NCBI GenBank assembly: GCA_946498095.1
Contig: CAMMMX010000004.1
Coordinates: 82,550 to 146,549 of the forward strand
Direction of reading: 5' to 3'
DNA from: an uncultured Clostridia bacterium
Lineage (GTDB): Bacteria; Bacillota; Clostridia; Oscillospirales; Ruminococcaceae
Length of the DNA stretch: 64,000 nt
Shown here: in pieces, positions 8,383 to 17,970 of the stretch
How positions within the stretch are numbered: the stretch's first letter is position 1
Layout: each line of letters starts with the position of its first letter
Notes under the pieces: generated by a model
Seen by the model: the letters and a program-made list of their open reading frames with translations, nothing else
Databases searched by the model: none
What the model was told of the DNA's origin: nothing
Program-made: the position numbers and the translations under genes

Positions 8383-9567
8383 ATGCCGGATCTCAACCGG
8401 ACGCCCAGTGCCAACCGCCTGCATGTTACCTTTCTTGGCCGCACCAATGCAGGCAAGTCGACGATCATTAACCGCCTAACGGGGCAGGAGGTGAGCCTTG
8501 TCTCCCCCATAGCAGGGACGACTACCGATCCAGTCTCCAAAGCAATGGAACTGTTCCCTTTGGGGCCGGTGCTGCTGGTCGACACTGCGGGGTTGGACGA
8601 CAGGACCGAATTGGGCGGGATGCGCCGGAAAAAGACGATGCAGGTGCTAGATAAAACCGATCTTGCGGTGTTGGTCATCCCGTCGGGGCAGGAGAACTAT
8701 GACAGGGAGCGGGAATATCTATTGATGTTGCGGGAACGCGCCATTCCTGTAGTAGTTGTGTACAATGAGTTTGACGGAAACGGCGACATCCCCCGCCTCG
8801 ATTGGCTGGATGGCCTTCCCAGCGTTCGCCTTGGCTTGGAGGGCAGTACAGACGCGTTGGTTGCGCTTTTGATTGAGCATGCACCGTCCGACCTAGAGCC
8901 GCCGTCACTGACGGGTGATCTTCTCCAGGATGGGGATACCGTCGTGCTCGTTGCGCCGCAGGACGGAGAGGCGCCGAAAGGGAGGCTTATCCTGCCACAG
9001 GTACAAACGCTCCGCGACCTGCTGGATCGCCATTGTGTCACGCTGACCGTCCAGCCCGAGGAGCTTGTGCGGGCACTGGACAGCTTAAAGCAGCCGCCGT
9101 CTTTGGTGATTACCGATTCGCAGGTGTTTGGATCGGTTTATCCGATAACACAGCGTTACGGCGTACGGCTGACGTCGTTTTCCATCCTGATGGCGAAGCA
9201 GAAGGGGGATTTCGGTGGCTTCCTGGAAGGTGCGCAAGCGATCCGTACACTTGTTCCCGGCGACCGCGTATTGATCGCGGAAGGGTGTACGCATCATGCG
9301 CAGAAAGGGGATATCGCACGGGAGAAGCTGCCGGGCTGGCTTCAGGAAAAGGCGGGCGGCGCTCTGGATATCGACGTCTGTGCAGGGCAGACACTGCCGG
9401 ACGATCTGACCGGCTATCGGCTCATCGTCCATTGCGGCAACTGTATGCATAATCGGCGCAATATGCTGTCCAAGCAGCAGAAGGCGCGCCAGGCCGGTGT
9501 GCCGATGACGAATTTCGGTCTTGCCATCGCCGCCCTCAAAGGAATTTTGGACAAGGTTGTTTATTGA
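8383..9567 (+). CDS. hydF: [FeFe]-hydrogenase maturation GTPase/scaffold HydF
   Basis: 394 residues. The GTPase domain comes first, with P-loop GRTNAGKST near residue 17, the TTTDPVS switch region and DTAGLDD. A middle dimerisation region follows, then the C-terminal cluster-binding part with CTHH and HCGNC, which fits the CXH...HCXXC iron-sulfur ligands of HydF. It carries the premade diiron cluster and hands it to the hydrogenase. The start at 8383 is set by AAGGAG seven bases upstream. It is the last gene of the hyd operon. The hydrogenase structural gene is not in this window. Confidence 0.96.
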   Translation: MPDLNRTPSANRLHVTFLGRTNAGKSTIINRLTGQEVSLVSPIAGTTTDPVSKAMELFPLGPVLLVDTAGLDDRTELGGMRRKKTMQVLDKTDLAVLVIPSGQENYDREREYLLMLRERAIPVVVVYNEFDGNGDIPRLDWLDGLPSVRLGLEGSTDALVALLIEHAPSDLEPPSLTGDLLQDGDTVVLVAPQDGEAPKGRLILPQVQTLRDLLDRHCVTLTVQPEELVRALDSLKQPPSLVITDSQVFGSVYPITQRYGVRLTSFSILMAKQKGDFGGFLEGAQAIRTLVPGDRVLIAEGCTHHAQKGDIAREKLPGWLQEKAGGALDIDVCAGQTLPDDLTGYRLIVHCGNCMHNRRNMLSKQQKARQAGVPMTNFGLAIAALKGILDKVVY

Positions 9568-9618
9568 GAAAGCCGGGGGGCAGTTGTTTCTTCCTATATA
9601 ATAATGGCGATGGGCGTG

Positions 9619-10503
9619 TCAGTTTCCAACCAGCCCCTGGATGTCCTCGATGGTGAATTCCGGGTGCAGCGCCTTGTTGATCGAGAAAGCGACGAGTGAC
9701 GATGCGCGCTTGATCATCACATCGATTTCCCTGGGGGTGACCATCAGTGTCCGCCCTTTGTCCGACACCTTTTCCGAGCCGTAGCCTTCCCCAAGCAGGT
9801 TGTAGGCGATTGTCGTCATGTCGACGACGGTAGGGACGCCGATGGCAATCACTGGGATGCCGAGCGTAGTCTGGCTGATTTCCGCACGGCTGTTCTGCAC
9901 ACCGGATCCGGGCGAGATGCCGGTATCACAGATCTGGATGTTGTTGCCTAATCTATCAATGTCGGCGCAGGCGAGCGCGTCGACGACGATGACGCAGACA
10001 GGGGAAATCCGGTCGCAGACCGATCGAATAATCTCCGCTGTCTCGATGCCGGTCTGGCCAAGAACGCCAGGCGTTATCGCGGCGACGGACCGCAGATCGC
10101 CCAGACCGATTTCTTGGGCCAGGCCGTTTGCAAGATGGCGTGTTGCCAGCGTAAAGGTCACCGCCTGCGGGCCAATAGCGTCGGGGGTGATATCGGCGTT
10201 GCCCAACCCTGCTACAAGGACGGTTCCTTCACTGGGGATAAAACTGCGGATGATTTCCGCAATCGCTTCGACATCGGCGTTAAAGTCCTCCGTCGGCGAC
10301 TTGAAGTTCTTCACCTGTGCGGTGACGTATTTGCCCATCGGCTTGCCGAGAATATGTGAGGCTGACTCGGACGAGATGGTCAGCGTTGTGACGGTCACGC
10401 CCTCTTTTTCCTCTACCTGCTGCTGCGCCCCCTCGGGCAGGACGCGGTCGGGAAGCTGTTCGGCCTTTTCGATGGCCATGTCTGTACGGATACCCACATG
10501 CAT
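9619..10503 (-). CDS. gpr: Germination protease Gpr
   Basis: 294 residues of the GPR aspartic-type endopeptidase, which degrades small acid-soluble proteins when spores germinate. The N terminus carries IRTDMAIEKAE near residue 5, which fits the family propeptide/processing region, and the body has the conserved VAGLGNADITPDAIGP and ATRHLA stretches. The start at 10503 has AGAGGAG next to it. It is divergent from rpsT, an arrangement common in Bacillus and Clostridia. It implies the organism makes endospores. Forespore-specific control is expected from the family but I did not identify a clear sigma-G promoter. Confidence 0.95.
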   Translation of the reverse strand: MHVGIRTDMAIEKAEQLPDRVLPEGAQQQVEEKEGVTVTTLTISSESASHILGKPMGKYVTAQVKNFKSPTEDFNADVEAIAEIIRSFIPSEGTVLVAGLGNADITPDAIGPQAVTFTLATRHLANGLAQEIGLGDLRSVAAITPGVLGQTGIETAEIIRSVCDRISPVCVIVVDALACADIDRLGNNIQICDTGISPGSGVQNSRAEISQTTLGIPVIAIGVPTVVDMTTIAYNLLGEGYGSEKVSDKGRTLMVTPREIDVMIKRASSLVAFSINKALHPEFTIEDIQGLVGN

Positions 10504-10603
10504 TCTCCTCTTCTGGTCTGATCGTATGAAACGGCTGGCGCGTCAAAGGGGTGCCGACAGGCAACAAATCCCTTTCAGCGGCGTGTTTTTTGCAAAAAAG
10601 CCC

Positions 10604-10632
10604 TTGCAATTTTCCGTATCATGTGTTATCAT
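10604..10632 (+). promoter_or_regulatory. Predicted promoter of rpsT
   Basis: TTGCAA, 17 bases, TATCAT. A leader of about 125 bases follows before the S20 start. Confidence 0.75.
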
Positions 10633-10764
10633 ATATTACTGTTGATAGTTGTGCGTGTCTCGGGCGTTTAGCCCGCACGATTATTGTGTGCCGTTTTGCT
10701 GCAAATATTTGCTCGGTTTGCTCAGCGCGGTGCAACAGATACATGGAATAGGGAGGTGGAAAAT

Positions 10765-11028
10765 ATGCCGAACATCAAATCAGCCAAGAAAAGAGTAAAG
10801 ATTATCGAGACGAAGACTCTTCAGAATAAAATGGTGAAAACGAATCTGAAAACCGTTTTGAAGCAGGCGGACGCGGCGATCGCGAACAATGCCGAGAACA
10901 AGGAAGCGGTGGTCAAGCTCGCAGTGAAGAAGCTGGATCAAGCGGCAGCAAAAGGGATTCTGCACAAGAATAACGCAGCCCATAAGAAGTCCGCTTTGAT
11001 CGTGAAGCTCAATGCAGCAAAAGCGTAA
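10765..11028 (+). CDS. rpsT: 30S ribosomal protein S20
   Basis: 87 residues, opening MPNIKSAKKRVKIIE and rich in Lys and Ala, as usual for S20, which binds 16S rRNA in the small subunit. The ATG at 10765 follows AGGGAGGTGG with correct spacing, so the longer in-frame opening to 10684 is not used. It is monocistronic, between its own promoter and two terminators. The leader of about 125 nt may carry autoregulation, as S20 does in other bacteria; that is inference. Confidence 0.98.
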   Translation: MPNIKSAKKRVKIIETKTLQNKMVKTNLKTVLKQADAAIANNAENKEAVVKLAVKKLDQAAAKGILHKNNAAHKKSALIVKLNAAKA

Positions 11029-11041
11029 GCCAGATGGAAGA

Positions 11042-11077
11042 TAGCAACGGGACAACCTCTCAGCCTGTTGCTTTTTT
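11042..11077 (+). terminator. rpsT terminator
   Basis: Arms AGCAACGG and CCTGTTGCT, then six T, directly after the S20 stop. Confidence 0.85.
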
Positions 11078-11101
11078 CATGCGGATATTTTTATCGGACA
11101 G

Positions 11102-11141
11102 AAAACGTCCGTATACCAATCTTGGTATGCGGACGTTTTTT
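11102..11141. terminator. Second, two-way terminator
   Basis: Arms AAAACGTCCGTATACC and GGTATGCGGACGTTTT have a T-run on either strand. The 268-bp repeat begins at its right edge. Confidence 0.85.
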
Positions 11142-11404
11142 CTCTTTAAATGCTTTAGCACAACAAGCCCCCCCAGCTCGGCTGTGGAGAGTAAATAAAC
11201 ATTAGATTCAAGTACCGAGCGAAGCGAGATATAAACAGCAATTTTGCTACATAAGAAAAGCTGTGTTAGTACGCAAAGGCCCGTTTACGGGTTGTGGGGC
11301 AAGTGATGCAAGTGGTAGATCTTTTCAGTGCCTCTTGAGAGGCTTGCCGGTACGATGCCCATCTAGAGCTTACTCAAGCCCCCGGCTTTGCCGGGGGGCA
11401 TGAC

Positions 11405-11406
<2 letters not shown>
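11139..11406 (+). mobile_element. 268-bp repeat, copy 1 (possible IS200/IS605-type relic)
   Basis: Nearly identical to 34642-34908: three substitutions and one C-run length difference by eye. It carries no gene. Its right end has the hairpin CCCCCGGC-TTT-GCCGGGGG, with short stems CCCG/CGGG and GCCTCT/AGAGGC inside. A GC-rich terminal hairpin without terminal inverted repeats suits a non-autonomous IS200/IS605 derivative, possibly keeping the guide-RNA-like 3' part. That family call is inference; a structured non-coding RNA gene is the alternative. Its last bases form the stop codon of the neighbouring aldo/keto reductase gene. Confidence 0.75.
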
Positions 11407-12406
<1,000 letters not shown>

Positions 12407-12633
12407 CACAATTCCTCCTTTACAATTTGAATCCATTATACCTGTAAAAGCCCTTCTTTGCAAGGGAAAAACGAATCGGGATAAAGTTCATAGGAAAATT
12501 CAAAATGAATAAAATGTCGAATCACAGAAGAAAAGGACGACGAATATCGAAAAATTAATGATTTCATCGATAAATGTCTGAATTATACGCAGAATATACA
12601 ATTTTAACCTGAAAAGATTGTGTATATTTACTC

Positions 12634-12662
12634 TTGCAATGAGAGACCCGCGGTAGTATAAT
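12634..12662 (+). promoter_or_regulatory. Strong promoter of the secreted-protein/ABC operon
   Basis: TTGCAA, 17 bases, TATAAT. Just upstream (about 12592-12628) is an imperfect inverted repeat, AATATACAAT against ATTGTGTATATT, placed where an activator or repressor could bind. The roughly 200-base leader that follows contains a hairpin. Confidence 0.8.
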
Positions 12663-12741
12663 GAAAACATCAATCAGGACTTTGAAGACATGTCGACAGA
12701 AAACGTGGTTGATTATGGAGGGAATGAAAAGGAACTCCAAG

Positions 12742-12778
12742 GATGCCTGGAACCGCCTTTCAGGCTGTTTCAGGCATC
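12742..12778 (+). other. Leader hairpin of the secreted-protein operon
   Basis: Arms GATGCCTG and CAGGCATC enclose a smaller stem, about 90 bases before the first gene. No T-run follows, so it is more likely an RNA-stability or regulatory element than a terminator. Confidence 0.55.
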
Positions 12779-12866
12779 TTGACAGCTGGGTGGTGTGTGC
12801 CTTGGGAGGATAGCATTTCAAGGCATACGCCGTGACATTAAAAATGAAAAAATGGGAGGTTTAAAT

Positions 12867-13292
12867 ATGAAGCTTGCGAAGAAATTAATCGGCGTTGCTC
12901 TGGCAGCGGCGGTTGTTATGTCGGCGGGTGCTATGGTCGCGAGTGCGAACAATCATTATGACGAGAGTTTCTCTTTTACGTTTCAAGGAAAAGAAGATTA
13001 TACAAAGGGGCGACTTAAGGATGATGATTCTTCGATGTACATTAAAGTGAATAGTGGGGGCGCGTTCGTTGCTGCTGCGTACGGTAGAAATAGTGAAACT
13101 GGTACGCTCTACCCAGCCTACAAATCCTCGAATGGAACATCTTACACCAAAACTTGTTATGTTGGTCAATCATATTACCTGTACAATTATGTGCATGAGA
13201 ATGGTTATAAATATGGATCGATTCAGGGAGCGCCGCTCAACCCCACCCAGTGGTATACTGCTACCGGCGTATGGAGTCCAGACAGCGTGTAA
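12867..13292 (+). CDS. Small secreted protein, first gene of ABC operon
   Basis: 141 residues. A clear signal peptide (MKLAKKLIGVALAAAVV...) ends near VASA, leaving about 114 mature residues that are hydrophilic and rich in Tyr, Ser and Gly. The tail is GVWSPDSV and there is one Cys in TKTCYVG. It resembles small secreted proteins of the DUF2712 kind seen beside ABC transporter genes, but I cannot be certain of the family. The start has GGGAGG before it. The hairpin after the stop and the strong promoter suggest it is made in excess over the transporter. It could be a bacteriocin-like or signal protein; this is inference. Confidence 0.85.
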   Translation: MKLAKKLIGVALAAAVVMSAGAMVASANNHYDESFSFTFQGKEDYTKGRLKDDDSSMYIKVNSGGAFVAAAYGRNSETGTLYPAYKSSNGTSYTKTCYVGQSYYLYNYVHENGYKYGSIQGAPLNPTQWYTATGVWSPDSV

Positions 13293-13327
13293 GGAAACGT
13301 GCGTAGTTAAGTGTTTAATTAGTCAGT

Positions 13328-13360
13328 GTATGCGGGGTGGATCGTGTCCACCCCGCATAC
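13328..13360 (+). terminator. Intercistronic hairpin after the secreted-protein gene
   Basis: A perfect 14-bp stem, GTATGCGGGGTGGA with TCCACCCCGCATAC, and a 5-base loop, with no T-run after it. It would protect the upstream message or partly attenuate the six downstream genes. Either way it favours high output of the small secreted protein. Confidence 0.75.
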
Positions 13361-13380
13361 TGTAAATCTGGAGGATGGTT

Positions 13381-14076
13381 ATGATGAAACGAATAGGCGT
13401 ATTGTTGCTTTGCCTATGCATGACGTTTTTGTGTGCGTGTTCCAATGCAGAGGCGTCTTCGGTAGGACAGGCAGCTGCTTCCGGTACGTCTGATTTACCT
13501 GAGGAGGTCATACCTCAAAATCCTCTTTTGATCACGAAGGATAATACGTTTGAGATGAATGAGGATGTGATCACACAGGGATATCGGTTTCGCGTCATCT
13601 CCGCGCGGAAATCAAAAAATATGGCGCCATTTGAGGTGGATGATCTGACTATGTGGGGGATGGAAAATGAGACACCTGACGCGAACGGAACGCGGACAGG
13701 CGATCAGCACGATTTTTTGTTTATTGAAATAGAGATTGAAAACGTCACAGAGGAGGATAAGACATTTACACTCGGAACAATTGGACCGTGTGTAAGGGGA
13801 GCTAATAAAAGGGCGGAGGGAATCGGAAGGGAAATGCGCGCGTACAAACCGGCACAGCGTTCGGCTGAGTCTTCGAAATATTACTATTATCGCTTTGAAC
13901 CGGGAAAGACAGAAAAACTGATATTCTTGTTTGTTCCGGAAAGTCAGTATCTGGACGGAAGGGACATTTATCTAACGCTGGATACTACCGGATCTAGCAA
14001 AATGTTTTTTGGGGACGACGATAATGGAATCAGGTTTGTCAAACTTAAGATAGATAACAGAGAGGCTGAAGCATGA
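13381..14076 (+). CDS. Lipoprotein of the ABC operon
   Basis: 231 residues. The lipoprotein signal has lipobox LCAC near residue 20, so it should be anchored on the outer face of the membrane. The mature part has the run of beta strands typical of Ig-like DUF4352/DUF5028-type domains (FLFIEIEIENVTEEDKTFTL). The second Cys is in GPCVRG. The ATG at 13381 follows GGAGG. Its stop overlaps the next start (ATGA), so it is translationally coupled to the first membrane subunit. The likely role is a ligand-binding or immunity component of the operon; unproven. Confidence 0.85.
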   Translation: MMKRIGVLLLCLCMTFLCACSNAEASSVGQAAASGTSDLPEEVIPQNPLLITKDNTFEMNEDVITQGYRFRVISARKSKNMAPFEVDDLTMWGMENETPDANGTRTGDQHDFLFIEIEIENVTEEDKTFTLGTIGPCVRGANKRAEGIGREMRAYKPAQRSAESSKYYYYRFEPGKTEKLIFLFVPESQYLDGRDIYLTLDTTGSSKMFFGDDDNGIRFVKLKIDNREAEA

Positions 14077-14906
14077 AAAATATGTTAAAAGCAGAGTTGC
14101 AGCGCGCATTTCAAAGCAAAATGTTTTGGATTGCAGTTGCCATTGGCTGCGTGATCACCGGTTGGCATGTGGTGCAGAATGTGATACCTGCGATCAATGT
14201 AGGAAGCATTTCTATATCGGATAAAATACAAATTAACTACCCTAATACGGTGTTTAACTGTTGGATTGGTGGGGAATGGGTGTCGCTGCAACCGACACTT
14301 TACTATATCATTGTTCCAATTCTCGCTGCGCTGCCGTTTGCCGACAGTTTTTTTGTCGATCAGAAAAGCGGGTATTTGAAAAACGTGTTTACCCGGTGCA
14401 AGAAACGGGACTATTTTTTCTCCAAATACATAGCGGTTTTTTTGTCGGCAGGATGCGCCGTCGTGATTCCGCTGCTGCTTAATCTTTTGGTTACGGCGTT
14501 GCTGCTACCCTCCACCGTTCCGACAGCGTGTACAGGGATATTTCCGATGTTTAGCAATCAGATGTGGAGTGTTCTTTTCTTCACACATCCTTATTGGTAT
14601 ATTTTTTTCTACCTGTTGCTGGATTTTGTTTTCTGTGGCCTGTGGTCAACGCTGTCGCTCATCGTTGCTTTTTATGTGAACAACCGCTTCGTCGTGCTGC
14701 TTGTTCCGTTTTTGTTGTACGTGGGCGCTTATTTTTTGTTGAATTTTATCGGTATGGATGCAATGAAGGTCAATCCGTTCTTTTTTCTTCGTCCGACGCA
14801 AGGTGATCAGCAGCGTTTTTGGCCTATACTGATTTGGATGATAGGGTTGCTTGTGGTGACGCTACCTCTCTTTGTCTGTAAGGGAACCCGGGACGATGTT
14901 TACTAA
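14073..14906 (+). CDS. ABC-2-like membrane subunit 1
   Basis: 277 residues with about six hydrophobic segments, opening MKNMLKAELQRAFQSKMFWIAVAIG. This 'short amphipathic helix, first membrane span' start, followed by a large outside loop, is typical of ABC-2-type permeases. It starts inside the stop of the lipoprotein gene. It is one of three consecutive permease-like genes sharing a single ATPase gene, which suggests a heteromeric transporter. Confidence 0.85.
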   Translation: MKNMLKAELQRAFQSKMFWIAVAIGCVITGWHVVQNVIPAINVGSISISDKIQINYPNTVFNCWIGGEWVSLQPTLYYIIVPILAALPFADSFFVDQKSGYLKNVFTRCKKRDYFFSKYIAVFLSAGCAVVIPLLLNLLVTALLLPSTVPTACTGIFPMFSNQMWSVLFFTHPYWYIFFYLLLDFVFCGLWSTLSLIVAFYVNNRFVVLLVPFLLYVGAYFLLNFIGMDAMKVNPFFFLRPTQGDQQRFWPILIWMIGLLVVTLPLFVCKGTRDDVY

Positions 14907-15675
14907 GTTGAGGATGTTTTGGATTGCCAACAAATGGGCACTGCTTATTATGCTGCTGCTGGTGCCGCTTTATACCGTGCTATGCTCGCGTATACTTGTG
15001 AACCGGGTGCGTGCATATGGCGTAGACGTCAGTGTGTCGGATTTATTATTGTTGCTCACCGAGGGCTTGAATTTTGCGTTTGGGTTTGTGTTATATGGTG
15101 TGTTTTTCAATATTTTTCTGCTAAAGAGGGAATATTCTTATCAGATGGTCGTCCGACAGGTTACAAAAGGGGGCGCTTGGCTGCGTCAATGTGTGCGAAT
15201 TTGCGGTTCCAGTTTGCTGCTGTCGTTTTATATGACAGTATGTGCAGTTGTTTCCGGATACGCGATGACAGGCCGATTTATAAACTGGAACGCTTCTAGC
15301 AGTCTGTATTACTTCTACACATCGCAAACGATGCATACTGCTTCCGGACGGTGGGTCTGTTTGGCGTTTTTTCTGTATTGTGTGCTGTCACTTTTGGTAA
15401 TGAGTCTCGTGACACTGCTGATCAAGTGGCAGACGGGGAAAAGCTATCCCGGCTTGATTCTTGTTATTGCGGTCGCAAGTATGGAACATCTTGGATTTGT
15501 AGAGCAGCGGATATCAGTATTTTTTACTGTATTTTCGATCGATTATATGAGATGGAGTCATCCAAAGGAGATCTTTGTGAATTTTTTTTATCCGCTTGGG
15601 CTTGCGTTGATTGTGTTTTTTGTGGGGTACCGTCTTGCCCTCAGAAAGGACTTTTTAGGTGGAGGCTATGAATAA
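14896..15675 (+). CDS. ABC-2-like membrane subunit 2
   Basis: 259 residues with about six hydrophobic spans (starts MFTKLRMFWIANKWALLIMLLL). The ATG at 14896 overlaps the preceding gene by 11 bases and has AAGGGA upstream; a GTG at 14872 is less likely. No catalytic motif is seen. It resembles its neighbours only in general architecture. Confidence 0.83.
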   Translation: MFTKLRMFWIANKWALLIMLLLVPLYTVLCSRILVNRVRAYGVDVSVSDLLLLLTEGLNFAFGFVLYGVFFNIFLLKREYSYQMVVRQVTKGGAWLRQCVRICGSSLLLSFYMTVCAVVSGYAMTGRFINWNASSSLYYFYTSQTMHTASGRWVCLAFFLYCVLSLLVMSLVTLLIKWQTGKSYPGLILVIAVASMEHLGFVEQRISVFFTVFSIDYMRWSHPKEIFVNFFYPLGLALIVFFVGYRLALRKDFLGGGYE

Positions 15676-16525
15676 AAATGCACACATCTTTGCGAAATTG
15701 ATTAGGCACGATTTGTCACAGGGAGTGCTTCGTTGCTGGTGGAAATACGTTTTTGTGATTTTTATCTTTGCCGTCCCCTGTGGGGTTCTATTTCTGTGTA
15801 CAAAAAACGGAATACGGGAAGGAATTGTTACCAGCCAAGCGTCTGTTACCGATTACCTGATTTATATCCTTAAAGGAATACGGGTTTATATTCCGACACC
15901 TGACACGAAGTTTGAAGTACCAATTTTATGGCTGATAGTGTATGTATATCTTGCGTTTGTAGCAGGAAGCTATCCGATAGACGATTTAGCACTCTCGGGA
16001 CAACAAATTTTGCTTCGGACGCAAAAAAGAGTTCAGTGGTGGCTTGGTAAGTGTCTCTGGATTGTTTTGAATGCGATAATTTTTTTTGCCATTGGCTATG
16101 CGGTAATCATTTGTTTTGCGAGTGTCGGAGGGAATTTATCGTTGAAACCTAGTAATGATATTGTAAGGGTATACTGTGAGATGGATGTGTCCGGCGTAAA
16201 TACGGGTAGTCTGCTTGCGGCGGTGACGGTACTACCTCTCATAACGGCAATTGCATTGTCGCTTTTACAGACGACGCTCGCTATTATATTGAAACCGATT
16301 TATGCTTTTTTGTTGATTGCCTGTGTGATGGTTGCATCTGCTTATTTCTTTACGTGGGTGTTACCCGGTAACCATATCATGTTATTACGCAACGCACTAA
16401 TGATGGATGGCGGGATTCCTACGCCTTTTTCGCTGGCTTATATGACGGTGCTAGCGCTGGCGAGTATTATAGTAGGGTGCGTGGTTTTTCGTAGGTACGA
16501 TATTCTAAATAAAGAACCGTCTTAG
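15668..16525 (+). CDS. ABC-2-like membrane subunit 3
   Basis: 285 residues with about six membrane spans. Between spans lies a segment reading DDLALSGQQILLRTQKRVQWWLGK, resembling the cytoplasmic coupling region of ABC-2 proteins. The ATG at 15668 overlaps the previous stop by 8 bases with GGTGGAGG directly before it. It completes the three-subunit membrane part of the operon. Confidence 0.83.
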   Translation: MNKNAHIFAKLIRHDLSQGVLRCWWKYVFVIFIFAVPCGVLFLCTKNGIREGIVTSQASVTDYLIYILKGIRVYIPTPDTKFEVPILWLIVYVYLAFVAGSYPIDDLALSGQQILLRTQKRVQWWLGKCLWIVLNAIIFFAIGYAVIICFASVGGNLSLKPSNDIVRVYCEMDVSGVNTGSLLAAVTVLPLITAIALSLLQTTLAIILKPIYAFLLIACVMVASAYFFTWVLPGNHIMLLRNALMMDGGIPTPFSLAYMTVLALASIIVGCVVFRRYDILNKEPS

Positions 16526-16539
16526 AGAGGAGAGCAATC

Positions 16540-17223
16540 ATGTACATAGAGCTTAAGGATGTAACGAAAACCATAAAAGGCGCAACTGTGCTGGAGGATG
16601 TCAGCCTACGGCTGGAGTCGGGAAAAGTGTGCGGCCTGCAAGGCAAAAATGGCTGCGGAAAAACGATGTTGATGCGTTGTATGTGTGGGCTTATCCATCC
16701 CACCAAGGGAAGTGTCAGCATCAATGGGGAAATTCTTGGAAAGGATTTGTCTTTTCCGCGCAGTGTGGGTGTGCTGATTGAAAATCCTGCATTTATCGAT
16801 GCTTATACCGGATTTCATAATCTCAAGCTTCTAGCGTCCATTCAGGGGCGGATTAACGACGAACAGATTCGGGAGAGCATCCGCAAGGTGGGGCTGGATC
16901 CGGACGATAAACGCAAGTATCGCAAGTACTCGCTGGGTATGAAACAGCGTTTGGGGATAGCGGCTGCTATTATGGAAGAACCGGAGATCGTGATACTGGA
17001 TGAGCCCATTAACGCATTGGATGAAAAAGGCGTGCAATTGGTCAGGGGGATTTTGCGAGAGCTTAAGGAAAAGGGCGCGTTGATTGTGATTGCCTGCCAT
17101 GACAAAGAGGAGATGGAAGCGCTGTCGGACGAGATTTATACTATGGAGGAAGGGCGTATCACAGGGTGCCTAACAGTCTCAACAGCTTCGCAGCAGGAAA
17201 TGGAGGCGGAGGATGAAACGTAA
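16540..17223 (+). CDS. ABC transporter ATP-binding protein
   Basis: 227 residues of the BcrA/CcmA-like ATPase class. Walker A is GKNGCGKT near residue 37, the signature YSLGMKQRLG near 130, Walker B IVILDEP near 152 and the switch His in IACHD near 187. It should drive the membrane subunits encoded just upstream. GAGAGGAGAG precedes the ATG. Its end overlaps the start of the next gene by 11 bases. ATPases of this class serve peptide/antibiotic export and self-protection systems, consistent with but not proving that role here. Confidence 0.93.
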   Translation: MYIELKDVTKTIKGATVLEDVSLRLESGKVCGLQGKNGCGKTMLMRCMCGLIHPTKGSVSINGEILGKDLSFPRSVGVLIENPAFIDAYTGFHNLKLLASIQGRINDEQIRESIRKVGLDPDDKRKYRKYSLGMKQRLGIAAAIMEEPEIVILDEPINALDEKGVQLVRGILRELKEKGALIVIACHDKEEMEALSDEIYTMEEGRITGCLTVSTASQQEMEAEDET

Positions 17224-17776
17224 AAGCAAAATATTATGTGTTGCCCTGCCGGTACTGATTTGTCTAGTGGGTGCATATGTGTGGCGGTTTGTTGATATTA
17301 ACCGGCAGTATCCAGATCCAATTCTCAACGGTGCTGAAATGGGGGAGGCGCTGCAATTTGGAATCTTTGAATTGAAGGCGCTGGATTTTCAAATTAAAAC
17401 CGCAGAGCAAGTCGCACAGGAGGAAAACTGTGACGTCAGAGATTTGAAAAACTCAGCAGATTGCGAAATGAAGGTATTGTCTGTCACGCTTCAAGTGAAA
17501 AATACGGGAACTGAGACGGCAAAATTTAACGTAACGCCATATAGGATAGAATCGCTCGATTGGTCAAACGGGTATTCGTTGTCAACTGCCCAATGGTTTT
17601 ACGATTTACCAGAGCTTGCTTGTGAATTGGATCCGCAGGAAGTTCAGGATATGTTGCTGGTGTTTGATGCATATGATTTTCAATTTCACTCCAGTGAATG
17701 GGAAAATTTTAATGGTCGGGAATTCGACTTGGTATTCTCTACTTATCCAACGAAAAATTATATCCGGCTGCAATGA
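17213..17776 (+). CDS. Membrane-anchored protein, last gene of ABC operon
   Basis: 187 residues. One N-terminal membrane span (ILCVALPVLICLVGAYVW) is followed by an extracellular domain with beta strands like those of the lipoprotein (VLSVTLQVKNTGTETAKFNV), suggesting an Ig-like DUF5028/DUF4352-type fold. GGCGGAGG lies before the ATG inside the ATPase gene. An intrinsic terminator follows at 17792. Together with the lipoprotein it gives the operon two outer-face domains. Role unknown. Confidence 0.82.
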   Translation: MKRKSKILCVALPVLICLVGAYVWRFVDINRQYPDPILNGAEMGEALQFGIFELKALDFQIKTAEQVAQEENCDVRDLKNSADCEMKVLSVTLQVKNTGTETAKFNVTPYRIESLDWSNGYSLSTAQWFYDLPELACELDPQEVQDMLLVFDAYDFQFHSSEWENFNGREFDLVFSTYPTKNYIRLQ

Positions 17777-17791
17777 ATCGAAATTGACAAC

Positions 17792-17814
17792 GCTCCCCTA
17801 CACGGGGAGCTTTT
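17792..17814 (+). terminator. Terminator of the ABC operon
   Basis: GCTCCCC and GGGGAGC with a 5-base loop, then TTTT. Confidence 0.85.
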
Positions 17815-17837
17815 CTTTGCCGTGAGTCACGGAAGCA

Positions 17838-17881
17838 TAAAAAAATCCGAACGCATCACTTGTTGGTGAAAAGTTCGGATT
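17838..17881 (-). terminator. Terminator of the tRNA pair
   Basis: Minus strand arms AATCCGAAC and GTTCGGATT, with a run of T after the hairpin. It faces the ABC-operon terminator. Confidence 0.85.
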
Positions 17882-17891
17882 CTAAGTATCT

Positions 17892-17966
17892 TGGTGACCC
17901 GTGCGAGAATCGAACTCGCGATACCGCCGTGAAAGGGCGGTGTCTTAACCTCTTGACCAACGGGCC
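17892..17966 (-). tRNA. tRNA-Glu (anticodon TTC)
   Basis: Full cloverleaf with 7-bp acceptor GGCCCGT/ACGGGTC, anticodon stem CCGCC/GGCGG around CTTTCAC, T-arm TTCGATT and an encoded CCA. It is cotranscribed with tRNA-Met from the promoter at 18085-18114. Confidence 0.97.
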
Positions 17967-17970
17967 GTGT

